From: Vibrio coralliirubri
GTDB taxonomy: Bacteria; Pseudomonadota; Gammaproteobacteria; Enterobacterales; Vibrionaceae
Reading direction: 5' to 3'
Assembly: GCF_024347375.1 (NCBI RefSeq)
Contig: NZ_AP025471.1
Coordinates: forward strand, 124,001-188,000
DNA length: 64,000 nucleotides
Below, piece after piece: positions 35,604 to 44,659 of the stretch. The notes under the pieces are model-generated. The model did no database searches. It saw only the letters and a program-made list of their open reading frames with translations, and was not told where the DNA came from. The first letter of the stretch is position 1, and each line of letters opens with the position of its first letter. Made by a program: the position numbers and the translations under genes.

Positions 35604-35987
35604 TTGGCATATTGTCAGTGTGGTGATTTCGTAGTTCTTGAACATGTTAAGGTTATTGCATTCGAGAGCGAGCCTTTGTTTATAACTCCGAGTCTTGAAG
35701 GGTGGAATCCCAACATCCAAATCATGTTTAGCCGTGATAGAAAGAATGAGAAAGGTAGGCTTCTTGAATTTTTTAATCATCACGATACAGCTGTACTTCA
35801 GTTTACAAATTGGCATTCATATAGTAAAAAATCTCTTCTTGGACCATACGAACTCGGTGAATCTCCATCTGGAAGTAAAATCTCGGTTTTCATCGTCCAT
35901 GAATTTATCGATGAAGAACCATTCCCCACCCATAGCATAGAATTACAATTCATGGAGGGTGGCGAAGATGACTTTGAAAACCTCTAG
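35604..35987 (+). CDS. DUF6864-like protein
   Basis: A 127-residue soluble protein with TTG start after GAGGA. It begins MAYCQCGDFVVLEHVKVIAF and is strand-rich (IQIMFSRDRKNEKGRLLEFF, KISVFIVHEFIDEEP). I associate it with the DUF6864 family from memory, with limited certainty. It overlaps the next gene by about 20 bp, so both belong to one operon. Function unknown; the island context and small soluble-plus-membrane pairing suggest a defence or toxin-antitoxin-like unit (inference). Confidence 0.55.
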   Translation: MAYCQCGDFVVLEHVKVIAFESEPLFITPSLEGWNPNIQIMFSRDRKNEKGRLLEFFNHHDTAVLQFTNWHSYSKKSLLGPYELGESPSGSKISVFIVHEFIDEEPFPTHSIELQFMEGGEDDFENL

Positions 35988-36357
35988 AGATAAGACTCAG
36001 CCACAAGGACAGTTTTCTAAGTCTCGTGTATTATTTGAAGAAGAGTATGAAAACCTTTCACATACTAAAATTTCAATATCTGAAGAAAAACTAAGACTCC
36101 AACTTATAGAGTATGAAAAGTCCGTAAGGTACAAGTTCTCTTGGGGAGCTCCTTTTGGTATTTTTTTGACTTTGATTACTGCGATTTTGACTACTGATTT
36201 CAAAACGTTTCTTTTGTTAGATAAAGCAACATGGGAGGTTTTATACTGGGTAGGAGCTTTGTTAACATTATACTTAACTGGAAAAAACAGATTAAAATCA
36301 AAGAATTACAACGTTACAATGGATGTTTTGATAGATCGTATCAAAAACAAACCATAA
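35968..36357 (+). CDS. two-helix membrane protein, partner of the DUF6864-like gene
   Basis: A 129-residue protein. I choose ATG 35968, nine bases after GGAGG; an upstream GTG at 35959 is too close to that site. Residues 1-50 are charged and helical, then two membrane helices follow (WGAPFGIFLTLITAILTT; VLYWVGALLTLYLTG), then a basic tail. No family recognised. It overlaps the preceding gene. Confidence 0.65.
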   Translation: MTLKTSRDKTQPQGQFSKSRVLFEEEYENLSHTKISISEEKLRLQLIEYEKSVRYKFSWGAPFGIFLTLITAILTTDFKTFLLLDKATWEVLYWVGALLTLYLTGKNRLKSKNYNVTMDVLIDRIKNKP

Positions 36358-36360
36358 CTG

Positions 36361-36620
36361 TAGTGGCAGAGTGAATTTGGCCACTTGATTAGAGGTTTGC
36401 AATACCTAAAATTATCCGTGAGATGCTAATTTAGGAAGGTCACTGGCACGAAATTGTCCAGAACTTTGCTGGCGTGACGACTTAACTCAGAAATGCCCCT
36501 TTCCCACTTAGTGCTTTTACTCATACACATGCTGTTAATGTGCGTTTGCCCTACCAAAACTTATCCATCCCTGTCGTGCTGATCGTTGGGGAACCCTCGT
36601 GATGTAATACGGGGTGAAAG
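36361..36620 (+). repeat. island repeat, alpha-to-delta composite, copy B
   Basis: Follows the two-gene unit directly. It holds an alpha block (36361-36450, TTGCAATACCT then ATTATCCGTGAGATGCTAATT), a beta/gamma-like stretch with TTAACTCAGAAATGCCCC (36482-36500) and a diverged delta block (TTTGCCCTACCAAAACTTATCC from 36546). Confidence 0.65.
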
Positions 36621-37047
36621 TTGAAATTTATAGATCCAATGCTAGCTCCTTGTTTAGTCATTAAGTGACGTGAAAACAAAGAATTGCAGTTTTATTTCGG
36701 CGATAACGTCGATAAGTGGGGCAATTTTAAACTGGCGTTGACAGTAGTTCTGACTTTAATGTTGATCAGGATAGCTCAAGATAACGGATGACATGGAGTT
36801 AAACTCAGAGATAATCAAGCAGTTCAATCCCAAATAAATAAGTAACTGTGGTTGATTAGAAAGAGTGTGCTAGAAATCATTCATAGATCTGGCCATAAAT
36901 GCTCGATGGAAACCACCCCAAATGCATAATGGAGGTGGCTCCAAATGCATAATGCGAGCAAATCATACAATATTTAATTATTTAATAAACAAGAGCTTAA
37001 TCATTAGTTCGCTTCGAAGTTTCATTAAGCTTTCTTTGGTGACTTTT
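36621..37047. other. non-coding stretch with a short direct repeat
   Basis: No clear gene. CCAAATGCATAATG occurs twice (36918-36931 and 36941-36954), separated by GAGGTGGCT. Confidence 0.45.
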
Positions 37048-37149
37048 ATGAGTAAATACCGCAGTGCTACTAATGCACTGAATACCATCTACGACGCTAA
37101 TAAAAATTTGGGTGAATTGTCCCGTGGGTTCATGGGGCGTTTACGTTAG
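37048..37149 (+). CDS. 33-codon frame, possible gene remnant
   Basis: Starts MSKYRSATNALNTIYDANKN and ends GFMGRLR. It has no obvious ribosome site and is probably the 5' remnant of a larger gene, since its composition looks protein-like. No family can be named. Confidence 0.3.
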   Translation: MSKYRSATNALNTIYDANKNLGELSRGFMGRLR

Positions 37150-37196
37150 AGCGTCGTTTTGCCATTTCAAATCTCCGTGTTGTTAGAGACTTGATT

Positions 37197-37352
37197 GCGG
37201 GGTATGAAACACGAAAATGCTCCAAAGTTGCTTAGACCTTTTATTCATTCGCATCCTGTTCATGAACTTTTGCCCTACTAAAAGTTATCTATTCTTCTAA
37301 TGCTGTTCGTTGTGAATATCGTGTTGTATCACGGGGGTAAATTCGACCTACC
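37197..37352 (+). repeat. island repeat, gamma plus delta blocks, copy C
   Basis: Gamma block GGGGTATGAAACACGAAAAT with a mutated right half (GCTCC), then delta block from 37266 with TTGCCCTACTAAAAGTTATC and TTCTTCTAATGCTGTTCGTT. It lies in the 404-bp gap before the next gene; the remaining bases show nothing else. Confidence 0.7.
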
Positions 37353-37840
37353 TATAGACACTCACACCCCCGTCTCTAGTTGCAAGCTTGCGCGCTAGAT
37401 AGGCACAATAAGTAGGCAGAACTGATTTATTATTTGAGATTAAATGGCCTATTTCTAGTTATAAGTATGTGTTGTAAAATGGAGTTTACTTGTAGAATCA
37501 GAATACTAGAGACTTGGATAGAAAACTATCTATCTAATCCATAAGGAAAAAGCATGGCGTTTACGAGTAGCAGTTCTGTGGCGAGAGATAAAAAGCCTCT
37601 TGGACAAGGTTTATCTTCTCTACATCATACGACACAACGATTGATGAAATTCGAGAAAAAAATTTTTCATGATGAAGATAGCTTTAAGAGGATGCTAAAT
37701 ACCTCTTTATCAGACCCTAGTGACCAATCATTCAAATCTCATGTAGTAACTGCATATACTCAGCTATATCAAACACATACTGAATTGACTGACGAGGAGT
37801 CATTAATCAATCGTATGGAAAGAAATGCTCACGTTCGAAA

Positions 37841-38894
37841 GGCTTTGTTGCGTAATTCAATGGAACTAAATCAAGAACCTACGATCTGATCAGCTACCTC
37901 CACTCTATCTCGTAGTCCTATGCCTAAGCCTCGTTATAAAACAACCAACTGGAAGCAATACAACCGATCACTCATTAACCGTGGTTCTCTGACTTTTTGG
38001 ATTGATGAAGAAGCAATAAGCGGATGGGCGCAAAGCAAACAGAATAAGCGCGGTAGGCCGCGTCGGTTCAGTGATTTAGCTATCACGACAGCACTCATGG
38101 TCAAACGAGTTTTTTCTATGCCATTGAGAGCGCTGCAAGGATTTATCGACTCGATATTTAGGTTAGCCCATGTACCGTTAAGTTGTCCGCATTACACCTG
38201 CATCAGTCGTAGAGCCAAGCAAGTTGAGGTTTCATTTAAGACTAAAACGAGAGGAGCGATACAGCACCTAGCCATTGATGCTACTGGCCTTAAGGTTTAT
38301 GGCGAAGGTGAATGGAAAGTCAAAAAACATGGGACGGATGGCAAGCGTAGAGTCTGGCGAAAGCTGCATATTGCAGTCGATACCAACACTCATGAGATCA
38401 TTGCCGCCGAGCTAAGTTTATCGACGGTTACAGATGGAGAAGTACTCCCGAACTTACTGAAACAAACACGCCGAAGTATCCTTGAGGTGTCTGGTGATGG
38501 CGCTTACGACACGAGAGCGTGTCACGCTGCTATTAAGATTAAGGGAGCTATTGCGCTTATTCCCCCAAGAGAAGGGGCTGCCTTCTGGGAGCGTGGTCAC
38601 CCTCGAAATTTCGCCGTGGGTTGCCAGAAATTATACGACTCAAATAAGTATTGGAAAGAGCGGTATGGATACCACAAACGTTCACTCTCAGAAACAGCGA
38701 TGTATCGAGTTAAACAGTTGCTAGGAGGGAAACTGAGCTTAAGAAATTACAATGCCCAGGTGGGTGAAACTTACGCGATGATAAAAGCGTTGAACAAGCT
38801 TACTGGGTTAGGTATGCCTGAAACTTGTCGTATTGACTAAGAAACAAGCGAAACGGGTTGGCTCTATCTCTAAATTTAATTACGCAACAAAGCC
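37841..38894 (+). mobile_element. IS5-family element, copy 4
   Basis: Full 1054-bp copy flanked by perfect 9-bp duplications CGTTCGAAA (37832-37840 and 38895-38903). It is a simple, recent insertion and fixes the element's exact ends. Confidence 0.96.
37920..38840 (+). CDS. IS5-family transposase, copy 4
   Basis: A complete 306-residue transposase, identical to the others, with D120, D193 and E258. It is read in the same direction as the gene that the IS interrupts, so read-through into the downstream part and the next gene is possible. Confidence 0.93.
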   Translation: MPKPRYKTTNWKQYNRSLINRGSLTFWIDEEAISGWAQSKQNKRGRPRRFSDLAITTALMVKRVFSMPLRALQGFIDSIFRLAHVPLSCPHYTCISRRAKQVEVSFKTKTRGAIQHLAIDATGLKVYGEGEWKVKKHGTDGKRRVWRKLHIAVDTNTHEIIAAELSLSTVTDGEVLPNLLKQTRRSILEVSGDGAYDTRACHAAIKIKGAIALIPPREGAAFWERGHPRNFAVGCQKLYDSNKYWKERYGYHKRSLSETAMYRVKQLLGGKLSLRNYNAQVGETYAMIKALNKLTGLGMPETCRID

Positions 38895-39029
38895 CGTTCG
38901 AAATACAATTTTTAGGGGAATAACAACTCTAGTAATAGGCTTCTCTATTATGTTTGTTTATTTCGTAGCTTCTTATTTCTCTATACCTATGCCTTTGATA
39001 CGTGTGCCATTGTGATGTTGGAGGACAAT

Positions 39030-39683
39030 ATGGAAATCATCGCAAAGAAATGTACTTCTATTGTGCTAAGAAGCATCTTTAATTCTCTTTCAGAAGCTCG
39101 TCAATTATATATGGAACACAGAGTAAATGAGTTTATATCAACTATTGAAGATCAAGTTGAATATCTAGATGCAGAGAGACAAGCTGAAATTAATATTTTT
39201 TTAGGTAAAAAGGATTCCCAGAAGTTTTTGTCGGACTATGCTGCGGCGATTACCAATACTTCAAGTGATATTGTTATAAGAGCGCTAGCTTTACTATTTG
39301 TTAGTGATAAACAGTTCGATTTTGATCAGCGCTTAAAATCTCGCTTTATTACATGCTTTGATGGTGTCGATGATTTGAAGGTCGATTTGTTTCTGAGATT
39401 ATCTAAGCTTACAGAATCGAGCAGGCTGACTATATATCCTTTATATGCTATCGATTGGTTAAATTTTGAAGATCTAGACTTGGGCATAGATATTGATGAA
39501 TTGTTTTCATATGTAGATGATTTCATTCGAAGAGGTATTTTACTTAGAGACCCAACAACCGAATCAGGCGCCGAGATGTATCAACCAATGGATCATCATT
39601 GGTCACTTTCTTTCGGTATTAGCACGACTTTACAACGTTATGCAGTGTTATTAGAAAAGGCGAAATATTTATCAGGAAACTAG
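39030..39683 (+). CDS. unknown 217-residue soluble protein
   Basis: ATG 39030 follows GGAGG by six bases and is preferred to in-frame GTG/ATG codons at 39012 and 39015. The protein is helical and acidic (EYLDAERQAEINIFLGKKDS; SYVDDFIRRGILLRDP); the second half resembles a winged-helix-like segment with a C-terminal helix. No family recognised. It was probably co-transcribed with the IS-broken gene upstream, and a strong terminator follows. Confidence 0.7.
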   Translation: MEIIAKKCTSIVLRSIFNSLSEARQLYMEHRVNEFISTIEDQVEYLDAERQAEINIFLGKKDSQKFLSDYAAAITNTSSDIVIRALALLFVSDKQFDFDQRLKSRFITCFDGVDDLKVDLFLRLSKLTESSRLTIYPLYAIDWLNFEDLDLGIDIDELFSYVDDFIRRGILLRDPTTESGAEMYQPMDHHWSLSFGISTTLQRYAVLLEKAKYLSGN

Positions 39684-39708
39684 TATCAAAGCCCACTATA
39701 TATAGGTA

Positions 39709-39746
39709 AGAAGCCGAACCCTCTCGATAAAGGTTCGGCTTCTTTC
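39709..39746 (+). terminator. rho-independent terminator
   Basis: AGAAGCCGAACC pairs perfectly with GGTTCGGCTTCT around CTCTCGATAAA, followed by TTTCTCC. Confidence 0.85.
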
Positions 39747-39898
39747 TCCTTGATATGACCAAAAAGGAGGACTGGATTAATCAAAACAGGACATTTATTT
39801 GCTCCAGTCAAAGTCACTTTACCAACAAGAATCACATCATGTTAGTCCACGTAATTTAGATTTTGAACTCCTATCAAGAAAACCATACTTTTCTAGTC

Positions 39899-40108
39899 CT
39901 ATTTTTTAAGTTTGGCTATCGTTCTAGCAAGACCAAGTAAGTGCGTTGAAGTCTTAATCTCAAACTCCGATTGAATCCCCAAGAGCGCAATCTTTGCTAG
40001 TATTTGTTGTGGCCTCACGACTTGGCCTGTCGGCAGCTCCATACTGTCGTATAACATTTTGAACTTTATCCAGTCTTCACTAATGCTAAGTTCTCTACCT
40101 TTGGTCAT
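39899..40108 (-). CDS. phage-type regulator, second half (DUF3653-like)
   Basis: A 69-residue frame starting at ATG 40108, whose ATG overlaps the stop of the preceding frame (ATGA). It reads MTKGRELSISEDWIKFKMLY, then LPTGQVVRPQQILAKIALLG, a pattern I associate with small Vibrio phage/prophage proteins (DUF3653). In relatives I recall the two frames being a single protein, so this may be a frameshifted gene or two coupled genes. Confidence 0.5.
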   Translation of the reverse strand: MTKGRELSISEDWIKFKMLYDSMELPTGQVVRPQQILAKIALLGIQSEFEIKTSTHLLGLARTIAKLKK

Positions 40109-40266
40109 CTGCATAGCCTTTTGCATTCGGGAGGTATTGGTTTCCCCTCATCCCAACCTGTGACTGTTCTCACAGCTTTAAAACACAGTTCAGCGACCTC
40201 TTCCTTCGTCATTTGACACTCTAACTCTCGAAAAATGTAATTCTTACTGTTTTCGCGATACTTCAC
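40105..40266 (-). CDS. phage-type regulator, first half (helix-turn-helix)
   Basis: A 53-residue frame starting at GTG 40266 after GGGGG. FRELECQMTKEEVAELCFKA followed by VRTVTGWDEGKPIPPECKRL is a classic short helix-turn-helix of phage repressor-type regulators. It ends in AGATGA, sharing ATGA with the next frame. It may regulate a lost filamentous-phage-like or satellite element. Confidence 0.55.
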   Translation of the reverse strand: MKYRENSKNYIFRELECQMTKEEVAELCFKAVRTVTGWDEGKPIPPECKRLCR

Positions 40267-40420
40267 AGATACCCCCCTAAATACAAGAGGTTGTACTGAA
40301 CTGATAAGAGTGTGCACCGTTAAGCATAAGCAGGCAAAGTGCGCACTGTACGAAGGCGTACTAATTGGCAAATATGCCTTATAAAAAGTTATTCAATAAT
40401 TGTTAATGTTAGAATTCTTG

Positions 40421-40697
40421 AAACACGTTTCTGTCCAGAGGCTTCATAGACCTGAAGTTTTACTCGTGGCACTTTTCTCAAAAAGTGCCAGCTAGCTCAG
40501 ATCTGCCCCAAACTTTCTTAGCTTCAATTAACTCGTTGTCGAATGTGAAACGCCCTAGATTGATTTAACCAAATCAATGTAACAGAAATTTATGCGGGGA
40601 CTTTCCGCATTTCCCCGAAATTTCCTCTCGATTCACACAATAGTTTGATATGCCTTGAGGTTCACAGCTAATGACCGCAAGATAGACGGAATGCACC
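40421..40697 (+). repeat. island repeat, long beta block, copy D
   Basis: From AAACACGTTTCTGTCCAGAG through the hairpin TGGCACTTTT-CTCA-AAAAGTGCCA (40467-40490) to TTGATATGCCTTGAGG and GCAAGATAGACGG. The first 100 bp are about 88 percent identical to 52524-52627 by eye, with weaker similarity to the end. It lies directly upstream of the next gene. Confidence 0.8.
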
Positions 40698-40745
40698 CGG
40701 AAAAAATCCGTCTATTAAGTGTTTCACCCATACAAGGAGTTGGTG

Positions 40746-41138
40746 TTGAAATCGTATGTGGTTAGTGAAAAAGTCTTGAAAAAAGTGATGATTACTCTCT
40801 ATCATCGTGTCGCTGAACAAGAGAGTGGCGGGGTGCTTGCTCTAAACAGGTATAAGTTTCACGCCTTTGATCGTGACATAGAAGTTCAAGTTCCTGAAGT
40901 GGTTGATAGGCAGAGAGCTACACCAAAAGTTAATTATGCAGCTTATATCGTTAGAATGGATGAACTGGGTTACATCAAAAGAGATGGTATGAGTTTCGTG
41001 TTTACTGATTCAGGATTTTTATCCGCTAGTAAGTTAGCTTATCCAGTCAGGGCGTTGTTTAAGGCTCATTGGCTGGGGTTGTCTGGCTTAGCTATAGGTA
41101 TTGCAGCCTTAGTTGTTGCGATCAAGCAGTTACCTTGA
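40746..41138 (+). CDS. winged-helix-like protein with C-terminal membrane helix
   Basis: About 130 residues. A TTG at 40746 (or the GTG at 40743) follows AAGGAG. LKKVMITLYHRVAEQESGGV with YIVRMDELGYIKRDGMSFVF resembles a winged-helix fold; a single helix near the C-terminus (GLSGLAIGIAALVVAI) anchors it. No named family. It stands between the beta repeat and the DUF2971 gene. Confidence 0.6.
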   Translation: MKSYVVSEKVLKKVMITLYHRVAEQESGGVLALNRYKFHAFDRDIEVQVPEVVDRQRATPKVNYAAYIVRMDELGYIKRDGMSFVFTDSGFLSASKLAYPVRALFKAHWLGLSGLAIGIAALVVAIKQLP

Positions 41139-41517
41139 GTTGTCACACATGAGTAGATATTGGCATTAGGAGTTATTTTGGGACTATATAAATACATATC
41201 TTTTTCAAATTTAAAGCATTTGCTTGATGGAACTATTCGGTTTACGCAGCCCAAAGCGTTTAATGACCCATTTGAGTTGCTTCCCGAAATACATTTAATC
41301 GACGATATAAACGGGTTTTCTCTTGATGTTACTGCTCCCCCAAGGGAAGGCTCACCAGCAAGGCTAGCGGATGATTTCGAGTCAAAGAAATGTAATGATA
41401 TAGCAGCACGTGATGTACTAAACGCAGTCAATGATTTAATTGGTATCTTGTGCCTGTCAAGAAACTCTAACTCATTGCTTATGTGGTCACACTATGCAGA
41501 TGAGTACAAAGGAGCTG

Positions 41518-42571
41518 GGCTTTGTTGCGTAATTAAATTTAGAGATAGAGCCAACCCGTTTCGCTTGTTTCTTAGTCAATACGACAAGTTTCAGGCATAC
41601 CTAACCCAGTAAGCTTGTTCAACGCTTTTATCATCGCGTAAGTTTCACCCACCTGGGCATTGTAATTTCTTAAGCTCAGTTTCCCTCCTAGCAACTGTTT
41701 AACTCGATACATCGCTGTTTCTGAGAGTGAACGTTTGTGGTATCCATACCGCTCTTTCCAATACTTATTTGAGTCGTATAATTTCTGGCAACCCACGGCG
41801 AAATTTCGAGGGTGACCACGCTCCCAGAAGGCAGCCCCTTCTCTTGGGGGAATAAGCGCAATAGCTCCCTTAATCTTAATAGCAGCGTGACACGCTCTCG
41901 TGTCGTAAGCGCCATCACCAGACACCTCAAGGATACTTCGGCGTGTTTGTTTCAGTAAGTTCGGGAGTACTTCTCCATCTGTAACCGTCGATAAACTTAG
42001 CTCGGCGGCAATGATCTCATGAGTGTTGGTATCGACTGCAATATGCAGCTTTCGCCAGACTCTACGCTTGCCATCCGTCCCATGTTTTTTGACTTTCCAT
42101 TCACCTTCGCCATAAACCTTAAGGCCAGTAGCATCAATGGCTAGGTGCTGTATCGCTCCTCTCGTTTTAGTCTTAAATGAAACCTCAACTTGCTTGGCTC
42201 TACGACTGATGCAGGTGTAATGCGGACAACTTAACGGTACATGGGCTAACCTAAATATCGAGTCGATAAATCCTTGCAGCGCTCTCAATGGCATAGAAAA
42301 AACTCGTTTGACCATGAGTGCTGTCGTGATAGCTAAATCACTGAACCGACGCGGCCTACCGCGCTTATTCTGTTTGCTTTGCGCCCATCCGCTTATTGCT
42401 TCTTCATCAATCCAAAAAGTCAGAGAACCACGGTTAATGAGTGATCGGTTGTATTGCTTCCAGTTGGTTGTTTTATAACGAGGCTTAGGCATAGGACTAC
42501 GAGATAGAGTGGAGGTAGCTGATCAGATCGTAGGTTCTTGATTTAGTTCCATTGAATTACGCAACAAAGCC
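41518..42571 (-). mobile_element. IS5-family element, copy 5
   Basis: Full 1054-bp copy with perfect 9-bp duplications AAGGAGCTG (41509-41517 and 42572-42580). Confidence 0.96.
41572..42492 (-). CDS. IS5-family transposase, copy 5
   Basis: A complete 306-residue transposase identical to the other copies, with the D120, D193, E258 triad. It is read opposite to the DUF2971 gene that hosts it, so host read-through would be antisense to it. Confidence 0.93.
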   Translation of the reverse strand: MPKPRYKTTNWKQYNRSLINRGSLTFWIDEEAISGWAQSKQNKRGRPRRFSDLAITTALMVKRVFSMPLRALQGFIDSIFRLAHVPLSCPHYTCISRRAKQVEVSFKTKTRGAIQHLAIDATGLKVYGEGEWKVKKHGTDGKRRVWRKLHIAVDTNTHEIIAAELSLSTVTDGEVLPNLLKQTRRSILEVSGDGAYDTRACHAAIKIKGAIALIPPREGAAFWERGHPRNFAVGCQKLYDSNKYWKERYGYHKRSLSETAMYRVKQLLGGKLSLRNYNAQVGETYAMIKALNKLTGLGMPETCRID

Positions 42572-43130
42572 AAGGAGCTGTCGTCGAATTTGATGAAACA
42601 CATGAATTCTTTACTGGACTATTCCCCATATCTTACGAAACAAATAGACCTAAAATAGATTTTAGTTTATTGCTAGACAATTCAGAACACATTCGATTAT
42701 CTGAACTTTGTTATAAGCCTAAAGAGTGGGAATATGAAAATGAAGTACGTATCGCTCGTAACTTAGAGGATTGTAAATCGAATGGGCACTTTAATGGGTT
42801 TGATGTACACGTGATGGACATACCATTGGAATGCGTTAAAACAATTACGATGGGTGAAAGAATGCCTATTGAAAACCAAAAATACATACTCGGTAAAATT
42901 TACAACACCAACGTAGCACTAGGACTAGCGGCTATCTCAAACTGGGGCTATAACTTTAGACCTGAACAGATCAAGTATGATTGCCCGCTATCTAAAATGC
43001 CCCCTCAAATATCCCCTCGAACAGCTCATCTATTCAAAGAACTTAAGGGTGACATTGGTGATATAGCTAGATGGATGATTGAGAAACATCCAATGGCAAG
43101 CATGGTAAACAAAACCTTGTGAGTAGTGTG

Positions 43131-43236
43131 CTAACAAATTTTTCAAACGGACTGCATGCGTTCGGCACTTTTGGTTTGAGGTTAGGAGCGCTTGGCTGCT
43201 CAGTCGTAAGCACCACTTATTAAAGCTCTATGTGCA
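43131..43236 (+). other. decayed VCR-type attC site
   Basis: Begins GCTAACAAATTTTTCAAACGG and continues with TGCATGCG, GGCACTTTTGGTTTGAG, GCGCTTGGCTGCTC and AGCACCACTTATTAAAG, all typical pieces of Vibrio superintegron attC sites. The right core that should read GCGTTATGTGC is changed to CTCTATGTGC. It directly follows the DUF2971 stop codon, as in a gene cassette. Confidence 0.7.
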
Positions 43237-43274
43237 TGGTGTTCAATTATGGCTTTTGGAGAAAAAGTGGAAGT

Positions 43275-43997
43275 ATGAAAAGCGTTTGTCGGGAAGTTAA
43301 GCTCTATTTTTCATCGAATTGGTTGGTCAATGTAATTGCTGGAATAGCAGTTATCATTATCGTTTTGTTTCAAGCGACGAGCGAGGCATCTGTACCTAAG
43401 TATCTAAATGCCGATGTATTAAATTACTACTTTGAAATCTTGGTCAACCTCTCTTTGGGATATTTGGTAAGCGCTATTTTTTACATCTTAGTTGTTTATT
43501 ATCCAGAGAGAAAAGCGAGAATAGCAGTCAGTGCAAAGACCTCGATTCTGTTTTCTCGTGTGCTTGTACGACTTAGAACAGCAATTGACTCAGTATTGCT
43601 AGCTGTAGATGTTCGGTTCGAAGCCTGCGAAGAGTTGCCTAGTAAACTGACTGATGTACTACAAAAGCGTGATCTTATACATTCTCTTAAGCAAAAAAAG
43701 TTAGAAGATAGACATTATGGCAAACGCCGCGCACTTGATGACTTGGTTCGTGTTTCTAATGAGTTAGAGAGTTTAATAGATAAACTCGTACCATATATTG
43801 GCTATATGGAAATAAATGAACTTGAGCTTTATTCTGTTCTAGAAGACATACTAATTTTCGAATATATAGGGCAGCATGATGAGTTCCCGCCTAAATCTAC
43901 TTTGCTTGCAGACGAATTTCCCACGATTGTCCAAGCTTATTACGATTGTCAGAAAGTCCTAGGTGTGGATGTAACACTTATTTCGTGGCGAGATTGA
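43275..43997 (+). CDS. membrane protein with cytoplasmic helical domain
   Basis: A 240-residue protein of unknown function. The start at 43275 follows GGAAG and removes 15 residues of an open upstream frame that runs into the VCR. Two helices at the N-terminus (VIAGIAVIIIVLFQ; LSLGYLVSAIFYILVVYY) are followed by a long charged helical region (LKQKKLEDRHYGKRRALDDL). It resembles unnamed membrane effectors of cassettes. It stands alone. Confidence 0.65.
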   Translation: MKSVCREVKLYFSSNWLVNVIAGIAVIIIVLFQATSEASVPKYLNADVLNYYFEILVNLSLGYLVSAIFYILVVYYPERKARIAVSAKTSILFSRVLVRLRTAIDSVLLAVDVRFEACEELPSKLTDVLQKRDLIHSLKQKKLEDRHYGKRRALDDLVRVSNELESLIDKLVPYIGYMEINELELYSVLEDILIFEYIGQHDEFPPKSTLLADEFPTIVQAYYDCQKVLGVDVTLISWRD

Positions 43998-44215
43998 GTC
44001 CGCACAAACAAATAAGGATTAAGCGCTGCTCATCACTAATCCAGCGCTTAATCCGATTGTTGAACAAGCGCCATGCCATAAGTAAGTTGTTCGATCCTTT
44101 TCAGAGGTGACCTCACTTCAATGGTTTCTTCAAGGCGCTTCAAGATACTTTTTCCAATCTGACAAAAGCATCTTAGGGCAACTGCACTAACGCGTTTATG
44201 TGCAGAGATGTGATG

Positions 44216-44243
44216 GCGGGGTATGAAACACGAAAATGCCCCT
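44216..44243 (+). repeat. island repeat, gamma block, copy E
   Basis: GGGGTATGAAACACGAAAATGCCCC, an imperfect palindrome GGGGYAT...ATRCCCC around GAAACACGAAA, here with both halves intact, just upstream of a small gene. The preceding 200 bp hold no gene. Confidence 0.75.
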
Positions 44244-44309
44244 TTCGAAGTTATCTGGCTTTTACTTCTCAGTTCACAAAATCATCATTTGACTTATTTT
44301 TGCTCATGT

Positions 44310-44495
44310 ATGTTTCATATAAGAAGAACTCCTGAAATAAAGGAGGCCAGAAAAAGATATGATGATGCTTGTAGTCATCATAAAGAAATGACAGAGCTTC
44401 GCCGAGCTGGAGCTGTGAGTTCTGAAGATTTGAAAGATGTGATAGATGATATGCGTAAAGCAGAAAAAGAACTCAAAGAAGCAAAAAGAAATTAG
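44310..44495 (+). CDS. small charged coiled-coil protein
   Basis: About 61 residues from ATG 44310 (an upstream start at 44223 lies inside the gamma repeat and is less likely). TPEIKEARKRYDDACSHHKE and LKDVIDDMRKAEKELKEAKR form one long charged helix with heptad character. No family; the ribosome site is weak. It could be an antitoxin- or adaptor-like small protein. Confidence 0.5.
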   Translation: MFHIRRTPEIKEARKRYDDACSHHKEMTELRRAGAVSSEDLKDVIDDMRKAEKELKEAKRN

Positions 44496-44659
44496 ATTAT
44501 TGATTCACACTCGTACTGACAGCAACTCTAAGTCGTTATTGTCCTTCATTAGATTTATGGGGTAATAAGCTAAATTGAAATTGCCCCATTGCGTATATTG
44601 AATCCAAGTATTTACAAAGTGGCAGATCTCGCCCCCCATGTGACATACATTAGCTAGTA

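Larger units (their letters stand above)
37554..39015 (+). pseudogene. tail-anchored small protein gene interrupted by IS copy 4
   Basis: The gene runs 37554-37840, is cut by the IS and resumes after the second copy of the 9-bp duplication (38895-38903) to a stop at 39013-39015. Removing the IS and one duplication restores a frame of about 135 residues: a charged helical N-part (LMKFEKKIFHDEDSFKRMLN) joined through AHVRNTIFRG to one C-terminal membrane helix (TLVIGFSIMFVYFVASYF). AAGGAAA precedes the ATG. It immediately precedes the gene at 39030, so the two were an operon. Function unknown. Confidence 0.75.
41178..43122 (+). pseudogene. DUF2971 gene interrupted by IS copy 5
   Basis: The 5' part (41178-41517) begins LYKYISFSNLKHLLDGTIRF and contains FTQPKAFNDPFELLPE and LLMWSHYADEYKGA, diagnostic of DUF2971. 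After the IS the frame resumes in the duplicated AAGGAGCTG and continues KGAVVEFDE... to the stop at 43122, with YKPKEWEYENEVRI, another DUF2971 block. Removing the IS and one 9-bp repeat restores about 293 residues. The TTG start at 41178 follows AGGAG. DUF2971 proteins are common in defence islands and superintegrons; their biochemistry is not established to my knowledge. A decayed VCR follows the stop. Confidence 0.85.

Noticed and set aside
40338..40365. XerCD/dif-like site for a filamentous phage near the phage-type regulator
   Set aside because: AGTGCGCA agrees with the XerC half but the XerD half does not match; one half-site is not enough.
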